A DNA stretch of 16,577 nt from Flavobacteriales bacterium. GTDB lineage: Bacteria; Bacteroidota; Bacteroidia; Flavobacteriales; Flavobacteriaceae. Under the pieces are notes generated by a model. That model did not search any database. It was given only the letters and a program-made list of their open reading frames with translations, and was not told the DNA's origin. The stretch lies in assembly GCA_027032855.1 (NCBI GenBank), contig JALVLX010000031.1, forward strand, positions 1-16,577, given 5' to 3'. The translations under genes and the position numbers were made by a program. How positions within the stretch are numbered: position 1 is the first letter of the stretch; each line of letters begins with the position of its first letter. Of this stretch, positions 1 through 5,928 are shown in pieces.

Positions 1-276
1 ATCAACTCTTTCATGTAACTTTGTGTAAATATTGACAATCAAATCCGGATGACTGGATTTGGTAAAGCCTTTTTGAAGTAAGGCTTCAGAAAGGGTTTTT
101 ACAACAAAACGTTTCTTTTTGATTGGTGTTTTTAAATGATCTAAGCCTTTTTTAAAAAAAGCAAAAGTTTTATATTGACTAAAATCAACAGATTTATCGT
201 AGTTGATTTTGTTGGAAGAACAAGAAGTCAACAACAAAAATGTTATAAATATACCGGCTAATAGTTTGATTTTCAT
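1..276 (-). CDS. DUF4136-type lipoprotein, N-terminal part (cut by the window edge)
   Basis: The first 92 codons of a minus-strand gene are visible, starting at the ATG at 276-274. The protein opens with Lys residues and a hydrophobic stretch ending in a lipobox (LTSC, Cys19), so it should be lipidated and held at the inner or outer membrane facing the periplasm. Shortly after comes an aspartate, Phe-Ser and 'YKTFAF' (about residues 31-42). This resembles the 'DFS.YKTFAW' opening of DUF4136 domains, which are common in Bacteroidota lipoproteins and have no settled function. The rest lies left of the window, so length and C-terminus cannot be judged. It begins 46 bases beyond the stop of the upstream methyltransferase gene on the same strand and may be read from the same transcript. 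The lipoprotein call is firm; the DUF4136 call rests on a short stretch. Confidence 0.72.
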   Translation of the reverse strand, partial: MKIKLLAGIFITFLLLTSCSSNKINYDKSVDFSQYKTFAFFKKGLDHLKTPIKKKRFVVKTLSEALLQKGFTKSSHPDLIVNIYTKLHERVD

Positions 277-322
277 AAAAATAATTTTTGTAAAAATTAA
301 GCAAATATCATTCCAAAGTTTG

Positions 323-1033
323 TTAACGTGCATGGAACACAAACACTGTGGGGCGTTTGTGCAAGTCAGGTAAGTTTTTACCCCATTTTTTTACCGGTTG
401 AGTTTTAATAAATTCAGTAGGTAGCGTTAAATCGCAAGCGATGCATAACAGGGTGTCCGGATGTAAAAATTTGACTAAACTTTGTAGTAATTTTTGATTT
501 CGAAAAGGTGTTTCGATACAAATTTTGCTGCAATTATTTTTTGCCGATAATTGTTCCAACTGTCGAATTTTACGTTTTAATTCAGAAATATCTTTTGGTA
601 AATAACCTTCAAACGAAAATTTTTGTCCGTTAAGTCCGGAACTCATCAGCGCGAGCATCAATGAGGAGGGACCGGTAAGCGGTTTAACAAGAATATTATT
701 TTGATGTGCTTTGGCAACAACCAAACTGCCGGGGTCGGCAACGGCTGGTAAGCCGGCTTCGGATAACAATCCGATATCAATTCCTTCTAAAAGAGGAGAT
801 ATGTACGCCTGTAAATTTGCTGTTTTATCATGCTTATCAAGTTGATACACAACAATTTCAGATTGTTTTTTTCCGGGACAAATACGTTTGATAAACCGGC
901 GTGCGGTTTTTTCGTTTTCAACAATAAAATATTTGAGTTTTGAAATCGTATGCATGACGATATCAGGCATGATTTCGTCAATAGGAGCATTGCCAAGTGG
1001 TGCTGGAAGCAAAAATAAAGTACCTTTTTTCAA
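323..1033 (-). CDS. SAM-dependent methyltransferase, RsmI-like (tetrapyrrole methylase fold), short form
   Basis: A 236-residue protein of the tetrapyrrole (corrin/porphyrin) methylase fold. The RsmI-like landmarks are in order: GTLFLLPAPLGN at residues 4-15, an acidic 'VENEKTARRF' near 38-47 where RsmI has 'AEDTR', LLSEAGLPAVADPGS at 89-103, the GPSSL.LALMSSG stretch at 121-133 and 'FEGYLPKD' at 141-148. RsmI 2'-O-methylates C1402 of 16S rRNA, but it is nearer 280 residues with an extra C-terminal domain. This short form is a common Bacteroidota paralogue whose substrate I cannot assign. The start is TTG at 1033-1031, overlapping the phosphatase stop in the sequence TTGA. The next in-frame ATG (residue 22) would remove the first conserved motif, so TTG is preferred. 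Translation is probably coupled to the upstream gene. Fold confident, substrate unknown. Confidence 0.85.
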   Translation of the reverse strand: MKKGTLFLLPAPLGNAPIDEIMPDIVMHTISKLKYFIVENEKTARRFIKRICPGKKQSEIVVYQLDKHDKTANLQAYISPLLEGIDIGLLSEAGLPAVADPGSLVVAKAHQNNILVKPLTGPSSLMLALMSSGLNGQKFSFEGYLPKDISELKRKIRQLEQLSAKNNCSKICIETPFRNQKLLQSLVKFLHPDTLLCIACDLTLPTEFIKTQPVKKWGKNLPDLHKRPTVFVFHAR

Positions 1034-1494
1034 GACATCAGTTTTTTGGCGATGGCAGTTGTAGCTTGGTCAAGCATATTGAAAATTAATTTGGCGGCAT
1101 TTTTTCCTTTACCGTAAGAATCGGGGACTGACATATTTTCACCGGGGAAGATTTCATTGAGAATAAAATCAACTTTTTGCAAATCTTCTTCATTTCTTGC
1201 CCGTGATTTGATCAATTCCCAATTATAATCGTCCATGATGTAAATGTAATCAAATTGTTCAAAATCAACATCTTTGAAAGCGCGAGCTCTCAGTCCTGAA
1301 ATGTCTAATCCGTGTTCGCAGGCAATATCTTGTGATGTCTTGCAAGGTGCTTCTCCCACATGATAGTTATCCAATCCGGCAGAATCAACGATTACTTTTT
1401 TGGTGTCAACTTTTTGACGCAACAAGCCTTCTGCCAAAGGGGAACGGCAGATATTGCCAAGGCATACCATTAAAACTCTTTTCTTTTTTGACAT
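1030..1494 (-). CDS. Low-molecular-weight protein tyrosine phosphatase
   Basis: A 154-residue cytoplasmic enzyme, the usual length for the family. The phosphate-binding loop CLGNICRS lies at residues 11-18 (nucleophile Cys11, Arg17, fitting CX5R). The general-acid loop near residue 125 reads 'VPDSYGKG': Asp125 is kept, but the usual DPxxG becomes Asp-Ser. Such enzymes remove phosphate from tyrosine, and in bacteria often act on BY-kinases controlling polysaccharide export; no kinase or capsule gene is in view, so the substrate is open. The same fold is shared by arsenate reductases, but the two extra cysteines expected of a thioredoxin-linked ArsC are not obvious. It lies 44 bases downstream of dnaA on the same strand and may also have its own promoter. 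Its last bases overlap the methyltransferase start. Confidence 0.9.
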   Translation of the reverse strand: MSKKKRVLMVCLGNICRSPLAEGLLRQKVDTKKVIVDSAGLDNYHVGEAPCKTSQDIACEHGLDISGLRARAFKDVDFEQFDYIYIMDDYNWELIKSRARNEEDLQKVDFILNEIFPGENMSVPDSYGKGKNAAKLIFNMLDQATTAIAKKLMS

Positions 1495-1519
1495 AAAAAA
1501 ATTAAAAATTGTTGAAGGA

Positions 1520-1527
1520 CAAAGTTA
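1520..1527 (-). promoter_or_regulatory. Candidate -7 promoter box for the phosphatase gene
   Basis: TAACTTTG on the minus strand matches the Bacteroidota -7 consensus TAnnTTTG exactly. It lies between the dnaA stop and the phosphatase ATG, leaving a leader of about 20 bases. No clear -33 TTTG is visible at the expected distance. The box is short enough to occur by chance, so this is suggestive only. Confidence 0.35.
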
Positions 1528-1538
1528 CGAAATAGCTT

Positions 1539-2960
1539 CTATATAGAAAACTTTACTTCCAAATCTTTGTAGAAACGGTTAAAATCTTTGTCGATTTTTT
1601 TCAGTCCGTCAATTGTCTTGCAGGCATGTAAAACAGTAGCGTGGTTACGATTTCCAATTTGTTTACCTATCTCGGCGTAAGGTTTATTGGTAATTTTTTT
1701 TGCAAAATACATAGCAAATTGACGGGCTTGCACAATATCTCTTTTACGGGATTTGGATTGAATGGCTTCAACGTCAACATTGAAATATTTTCCAACGATT
1801 TCTTGAATCATTTCAATAGAGTAAACCTTTTTGCTTTGCTTGACATAGTTTTGAACTATTTCGCGAGCCAAATCCAAAGTAATTTCTTTATGCCCGAAAG
1901 AAGCATGGGCAATAAGCGAAATAATAATACCTTCCAATTCGCGGATGTTGGTTTTGATACTTTGTGCAATAAATTCAATTACATTTTCCGGTAATTCAAC
2001 GCCGTCATTGTATAACTTGTTGATAATAACTTTTTTACGCATTTCATAATCCGGTTTTTGCAATTCAGCAGAGAGTCCCCATTTGAATCGGGAAAGTAGC
2101 CGTTGCTCAATATCTTGCATGTCAACCGGAGTTTTATCGGCCGTCAAGATAATTTGCTTTTTATTTTGGTGTAAGTGGTTAAAAATGTGAAAGAATACAT
2201 CTTGTGTTCCACTTTTGCCGGATAAAAATTGAATATCATCAACAATCAGAACGTCAATCATTTGATAAAAATGAATAAAATCATTACGATTGTTACGTTG
2301 TGTGGCTGTTGAATACTGTTGAATAAATTTTTCGGTAGAAACGTATAAAACGGTTTTGTCGGGGAAACGACTTTTAACTTCAACGCCAATAGCATTAGCT
2401 AAGTGAGTTTTACCCAAACCGACATCACCATATATTAATAAGGGGTTGAATGAAGTCCCGCCCGGTTTTTTAGACACAGCCATGGCTGCGTTACGTGCCA
2501 ACCGGTTAGCATCACCTTCAACAAAGTTGTCAAAATTATAATGCGGATTCAGTTGCGAATCGATATTAAATTTTTTGATACCGGGAAACGCAAAGGGATT
2601 TTTGATCTCAGGTTCCAGATTTTTGGTCGTCTTGCGGTTTCGTGTTTCAATCTTTGGACGGTTAGAACTCGGGACATTCATTAAGTGTGCCTTATTTTTG
2701 TCGTTACCGGCACTCATTTTGATACTATAAACCAGTCCGGCATCAGACCCGGCATATTTGGTTAAAGCAATTTTTAACAGTTGTAAATAGTTCTCTTCAA
2801 TCCATTCAAAATAGAATTTGCTCGGGACCTGAATTTTGAGTTTATTATCCTTAAAATCAATAGGAACCAATGGTTTGAACCAAGTCTCGTACGCTTCATT
2901 ATCAATATTATCCTTGATAAAGGATAAGCATTTGTTCCAAATGTTAAGCGCTTGATTCAT
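1539..2960 (-). CDS. dnaA: Chromosomal replication initiator DnaA
   Basis: A 473-residue DnaA with all four domains. Domain I (about 1-80) has the W-N-K and 'YETWFKP' features. Domain II is a basic, variable linker (about 81-135). Domain III is the AAA+ module, with Walker A GDVGLGKT at 178-185, Walker B ending in Asp241-Asp242, and the sensor II stretch 'NIRELEG' at 338-344. Domain IV carries the DNA-binding signature RNHATVLHACKTI at 438-450. As ATP-DnaA it binds DnaA boxes, opens oriC and loads the replicative helicase; the helicase DnaB is encoded about 3 kb away at 5929-7464. The start is ATG with no Shine-Dalgarno, as is usual in this phylum. It is followed by the phosphatase and methyltransferase genes, an arrangement I recall from Flavobacterium genomes. 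No key residue is missing. Confidence 0.99.
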   Translation of the reverse strand: MNQALNIWNKCLSFIKDNIDNEAYETWFKPLVPIDFKDNKLKIQVPSKFYFEWIEENYLQLLKIALTKYAGSDAGLVYSIKMSAGNDKNKAHLMNVPSSNRPKIETRNRKTTKNLEPEIKNPFAFPGIKKFNIDSQLNPHYNFDNFVEGDANRLARNAAMAVSKKPGGTSFNPLLIYGDVGLGKTHLANAIGVEVKSRFPDKTVLYVSTEKFIQQYSTATQRNNRNDFIHFYQMIDVLIVDDIQFLSGKSGTQDVFFHIFNHLHQNKKQIILTADKTPVDMQDIEQRLLSRFKWGLSAELQKPDYEMRKKVIINKLYNDGVELPENVIEFIAQSIKTNIRELEGIIISLIAHASFGHKEITLDLAREIVQNYVKQSKKVYSIEMIQEIVGKYFNVDVEAIQSKSRKRDIVQARQFAMYFAKKITNKPYAEIGKQIGNRNHATVLHACKTIDGLKKIDKDFNRFYKDLEVKFSI

Positions 2961-3169
2961 AAGATGTTAAAATGTTAAAGGTTGTTCGAGCTAATTTTTT
3001 TCATTGTTTTGTAAATGCAAATTTGAGACAAAAATTCCGATAAAAAAAATTTTTTTGACTTGTTTTTTTAGAAAATTTTAACTATTATTTATATCGTAAA
3101 AAAAAGCTGTTTTTTAAAAAAAAATATCATACTTTTGTCGTATATAATTAAAGATAATGTAAAGCAAAA
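2961..3169. other. AT-rich divergent intergenic region between dnaA and the thioesterase gene
   Basis: About 209 bases with long A and T runs, including an A-run/T-run palindrome near 3042-3056. It must hold the dnaA promoter (minus strand) and the promoter of the plus-strand unit. Next to dnaA regions are common places for oriC, but I found no convincing DnaA box (TTATCCACA or a one-mismatch form) on either strand. No open frame of note and no RNA gene is seen. Confidence 0.5.
3130..3137 (+). promoter_or_regulatory. Candidate -7 promoter box for the thioesterase-pdxJ unit
   Basis: TACTTTTG fits TAnnTTTG, about 32 bases before the thioesterase ATG. A weak -33-like CTGTTT occurs around 3107-3112, at an acceptable spacing for the Bacteroidota housekeeping sigma factor. 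Motif match only. Confidence 0.4.
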
Positions 3170-3577
3170 ATGACAAAAAAATTTCACGAATTGAAGTTTA
3201 AAACGCGATATGCCGAAACAGATCAAATGGGGTATATTCATCATAGTATTTATGCCCAATATTATGAAATGGGGCGTATTGCTTTAATGGATAAAATCGG
3301 TATTTCGTACAAACAAATGGAAAAAGACGGCTATATTTTGCCGGTTTATCATTTGCAAACCAAATATTTTATTCCCTTGACTTTTGACGAATTGGTTACA
3401 CTAAATACTTATGTTAAATATTTAAAAGGTGTTCGTTTGGCTTTTGGGTATGAAATTTACAATGAAGCAGGACAAAAAGCCACCGAAGGTGAAGTGGTTT
3501 TAGTCTTTGCCGGAACTGACGGAAAGCCAATCAGACCACCTAAACAATTCGTTGACAAAATAAAAAGTTTGCTATAA
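3170..3577 (+). CDS. Hotdog-fold acyl-CoA thioesterase (YbgC/4HBT family)
   Basis: A 135-residue single-domain hotdog protein of normal length for the YbgC/4-hydroxybenzoyl-CoA thioesterase family. The N-terminal signature is clear: 'RYAETDQMGYIHH' (residues 13-25) supplies the catalytic Asp18 after the Tyr-x-Glu-Thr lead, with His24/His25 and 'YYEMGR' (31-36) on the active-site helix. Such enzymes hydrolyse acyl-CoA (or acyl-ACP) thioesters in the cytoplasm. The true substrate is not readable from sequence, and YbgC members are otherwise known as Tol-Pal-linked. Here no tol genes are nearby. Instead it sits divergent from dnaA, as in several Bacteroidota. It starts at ATG 3170 and ends 71 bases before pdxJ. 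Confidence 0.88.
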   Translation: MTKKFHELKFKTRYAETDQMGYIHHSIYAQYYEMGRIALMDKIGISYKQMEKDGYILPVYHLQTKYFIPLTFDELVTLNTYVKYLKGVRLAFGYEIYNEAGQKATEGEVVLVFAGTDGKPIRPPKQFVDKIKSLL

Positions 3578-3608
3578 TTTTGCAGCTTATATTTATATCA
3601 GGTCATAT

Positions 3609-3641
3609 AACTTTCAACTTTCAACTTTTAACTTTCAACTT
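3609..3641. repeat. Short tandem repeat of the heptamer AACTTTC, about 4.7 copies
   Basis: The units are AACTTTC (3609-3615), AACTTTC (3616-3622), AACTTTT (3623-3629), AACTTTC (3630-3636) and a partial AACTT (3637-3641). They end 7 bases before the pdxJ ATG. One unit differs at its last base. The repeat lies wholly in the untranslated gap between the thioesterase stop and pdxJ. Similar (AACTTTC)n tracts are found between genes in many Bacteroidota. Confidence 0.9.
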
Positions 3642-3648
3642 ATATCTA

Positions 3649-4380
3649 ATGAAAACAAAATTAAGTGTAAATATCAATAAAATAGCAACTTTACGTAATT
3701 CACGTGGCGGTAATATGCCGGACGTTGTAGCGTTTGGGCGTCGTGTGCAAGAATATGGTGCTGACGGTGTAACCATTCACCCGCGTCCAGACGAACGGCA
3801 TATCCGTTATGCCGATGCCTATGCGTTACGTCCTGTTGTTACAACTGAATTTAATATCGAAGGTAATCCTATTCCGAAATTCATTGATTTGGTCTTAGAC
3901 GTTAAGCCTGAACAAGTTACGTTGGTGCCTGATGATCCTAATCAGTTGACTTCCGATCATGGTTGGGACACTGTCAAACACAAAAATTATTTGCAAGAAA
4001 TCATTGCGGAATTCAAACGAAACGACATACGTACTTCAATATTTGTTGATCCTGATTTGAAAATGGTGAAAGGTGCTGTTGCTACCGGAACTGACCGTAT
4101 TGAATTATATACAGAATCGTATGCGGCGGAGTATGCTAAAGGCAATTTGGATGAAGTACGTAAATTTACAGATTCCGCACGTTTGGCGCATCAATTGGGC
4201 TTGGGAATCAATGCAGGCCACGATTTGAATCTGCAAAATATCGCTTATTTTAAACAAAATGTACCACATCTTGCTGAAGTATCCATTGGGCATGCTTTGA
4301 TTGTAGAATCCTTGATTTACGGTATGGAAAATGTGATAGGTATGTATCAAAATAAGCTTGCTGACACCGGTAGAAATTAA
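3649..4380 (+). CDS. pdxJ: Pyridoxine 5'-phosphate synthase PdxJ
   Basis: A 243-residue TIM-barrel enzyme making pyridoxine 5'-phosphate from 3-amino-2-oxopropyl phosphate and 1-deoxyxylulose 5-phosphate, the last ring-closing step of the DXP-dependent vitamin B6 route. Visible landmarks are 'VNINKIATLRN' at 7-17, the active-site stretch HPRPDERHI at 44-52 (His44 and His51), the catalytic glutamate in 'TTEFN' (Glu68), 'GINAGHDLN' with His191, and 'SIGHALI' at 212-218. The open frame extends upstream to a TTG, but that extension translates the heptamer repeat and has no family counterpart, so the ATG at 3649 is chosen; the resulting length matches other PdxJ proteins. It is followed after 12 bases by the hydrolase gene. 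No PdxA is in view. Confidence 0.97.
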   Translation: MKTKLSVNINKIATLRNSRGGNMPDVVAFGRRVQEYGADGVTIHPRPDERHIRYADAYALRPVVTTEFNIEGNPIPKFIDLVLDVKPEQVTLVPDDPNQLTSDHGWDTVKHKNYLQEIIAEFKRNDIRTSIFVDPDLKMVKGAVATGTDRIELYTESYAAEYAKGNLDEVRKFTDSARLAHQLGLGINAGHDLNLQNIAYFKQNVPHLAEVSIGHALIVESLIYGMENVIGMYQNKLADTGRN

Positions 4381-4392
4381 CGTCGTTATAAC

Positions 4393-5163
4393 ATGGAAAT
4401 TTTACATTCAAAAATTATCGGTCAAGGTAAACCGCTATTGATTTTACACGGTTTGTTGGGTATGGGAGATAATTGGATTACACTTGGGCGTCAGTATGCG
4501 GAACGAGGATTTGAAGTGCATCTTGTTGACCAAAGAAACCACGGTAAAAGTTTTCACGATGAGGATATGTCCTATGAGGATTTGACGGAAGATTTGTATC
4601 ATTATGTACAAGCGCACGAGATAGAACAATTTGATTTGATAGGGCATTCCATGGGGGGCAAAACGGCTATGTTTTTTGCCTTACAATATCCGGAATTGTT
4701 ACACAAAATAATCATAGTTGATATTGCGCCAAAGGCGTATCTGCCACATCATCATTTTATTTTTGATACAATTAAAAAAATTGATTTGAATAAATTTTCT
4801 TCACGTCAGCAAATAGAAGAATTTGTTATGCAATATATTAATTCTCCGGCTATTGTCAAGTTTATTTTGAAAAATTTGGCTCGCGATGAAAATAAAGCTT
4901 TCGTATGGAAAGCCAATATGTCTGTTTTGTCCGAATCGTTGGAAGAAATAGGTGAAGCTTTACCGCCAATGCAGGTAAGCCGTGTGCCGGCTTTGTTTGT
5001 CAAAGCAGTCAATTCGCCTTATATTTTACCTAAAGATTTCAGTTTAATAAGGGCGCATTTTCCTAATGCCGATATTGTTACGATATCTCAAAGCGGTCAT
5101 TGGGTACATGCCGAAAAACCTGTTGTTTTTTTTGAAAAAACTTTAAATTTTTTAAAAGCTTAG
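4393..5163 (+). CDS. Alpha/beta hydrolase, YbfF/ABHD11-like esterase
   Basis: A 256-residue alpha/beta hydrolase. After the oxyanion segment 'LHGLLGMGDNW' (18-28) and 'VDQRNHGKS' (45-53) comes the nucleophile elbow GHSMGGK (84-90, Ser86). Asp110 in 'VDIAP' and His236 in 'SGHWVHAEKP' complete the likely triad. Those last two segments, with 'NSPYI' near 207, match the YbfF esterase subgroup rather than generic lipases. It probably hydrolyses short acyl esters or thioesters in the cytoplasm; no signal peptide is present. The 12-base gap to pdxJ indicates one operon, an association I recall from other Bacteroidota, but it does not reveal the substrate. Confidence 0.88.
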   Translation: MEILHSKIIGQGKPLLILHGLLGMGDNWITLGRQYAERGFEVHLVDQRNHGKSFHDEDMSYEDLTEDLYHYVQAHEIEQFDLIGHSMGGKTAMFFALQYPELLHKIIIVDIAPKAYLPHHHFIFDTIKKIDLNKFSSRQQIEEFVMQYINSPAIVKFILKNLARDENKAFVWKANMSVLSESLEEIGEALPPMQVSRVPALFVKAVNSPYILPKDFSLIRAHFPNADIVTISQSGHWVHAEKPVVFFEKTLNFLKA

Positions 5164-5204
5164 AAGGTTTAAAGTTGACCATTTTTCTGAACCACAAAAG
5201 ACAT

Positions 5205-5226
5205 AAAAAAGGTAATACCGTTTTTT
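5205..5226 (+). terminator. Possible weak hairpin terminator after the hydrolase gene
   Basis: AAAAAAGGT, a three-base loop AAT, then ACC, one bulged G and a T-run could form a short, A/T-dominated hairpin followed by uridines, about 41 bases after the hydrolase stop. Only three G-C-containing pairs support it, so it is weak. Confidence 0.28.
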
Positions 5227-5412
5227 TGGGTGGCAAAACCTATTATACAGCCGTTTTGTTGTTATTAGAAAATGATGTTTTTCGAAATATGTTTGAAATT
5301 TTAGCTTGTTAATGAAAAGTTGATAAATATTGATAAGTTTAATAATTTATTGAAGGTGGTAAACTAAAAAAGTTTTAATTTTATTTTTTGAAACAAAAGC
5401 TAAAAAAAGTCT

Positions 5413-5886
5413 ATGGCAGGACCCGGAAAATCATCAGAAAAAAATACTTATCAGCAAGAAATAGAGGTTGTTAGAAAAAAGTTGACGGAATTTCTTGAAA
5501 AAAATCAGCAACGGAAAACGCCCGAGAGATATGCGATTTTGGAAGAAATTTATCGTATAGATGAGCATTTTGATATAGATTTTTTATACAAATTATTCAA
5601 AGAAAAACAGTTTAGGGTTAGCAAAGCAACCATTTACAATACACTTGAACTATTGTTAGATGCCGGATTAGTACGTAAACATCAATTCGGTAAAGTACAA
5701 GCTTTTTACGAAAAAAGTTATTTTAACAAAAATCATGATCATATCATTATGCTTGATGATTTTCAAATTATTGAATTTTGTGATCCCCGCATTGATCAAA
5801 TAAAAAAAGATTTTGAAGATGCCATGGATATTGAAATTGAAAGTCATACATTATATTTATATGCACGAAAAAAGAAAAAGAAATAA
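5413..5886 (+). CDS. Fur-family metalloregulator lacking the CxxC zinc site
   Basis: A 157-residue Fur-family repressor: a winged-helix DNA-binding domain (about 15-95, recognition segment 'VSKATIYNTLELL' at 69-81) and a C-terminal dimerisation domain. Residues expected for the regulatory metal site are kept: His52, His108 and His110 (in 'NHDH'), Glu121 and His145. The structural zinc pair is not: where E. coli Fur has CLDC, this protein has Met113-Leu-Asp-Asp116. There is also no C-terminal cysteine pair; instead the chain ends in five lysines. The only cysteine in this domain is Cys123. It may therefore sense iron, or another metal, without structural zinc. It is followed by dnaB after 42 bases and is probably cotranscribed; such proteins often autoregulate, but I see no clear Fur box. 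Which metal or peroxide signal it reads cannot be told. Confidence 0.88.
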   Translation: MAGPGKSSEKNTYQQEIEVVRKKLTEFLEKNQQRKTPERYAILEEIYRIDEHFDIDFLYKLFKEKQFRVSKATIYNTLELLLDAGLVRKHQFGKVQAFYEKSYFNKNHDHIIMLDDFQIIEFCDPRIDQIKKDFEDAMDIEIESHTLYLYARKKKKK

Positions 5887-5928
5887 CTTGATGCTTGCTA
5901 TTTGTTACATGATACTAAAATTATAAGA

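Noticed and set aside
1641..1994. Antisense open frame of 117 codons within dnaA
   Set aside because: Shadow of the highly conserved dnaA domains III and IV; no independent support.
2961..3169. oriC beside dnaA
   Set aside because: No DnaA box cluster could be found by eye; A/T-richness alone is not enough in this genome.
3580..3648. Longer pdxJ start from a TTG at 3580
   Set aside because: The extra 23 residues translate the heptamer repeat and have no counterpart in PdxJ; ATG 3649 gives the normal N-terminus.
5175..5312. Open frame of 45 codons from a TTG in the gap between the hydrolase and fur
   Set aside because: No ATG, no ribosome site, no recognisable protein features, and it runs through a possible terminator; probably chance.
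5313..5412. Fur box or promoter before fur
   Set aside because: TTGATAA occurs twice and there is a T-run ending in TTTG, but neither fits a Fur-box palindrome nor TAnnTTTG exactly.
5902..5928. Longer dnaB start from a TTG at 5902
   Set aside because: Nine extra residues without family support; ATG 5929 is a better start.
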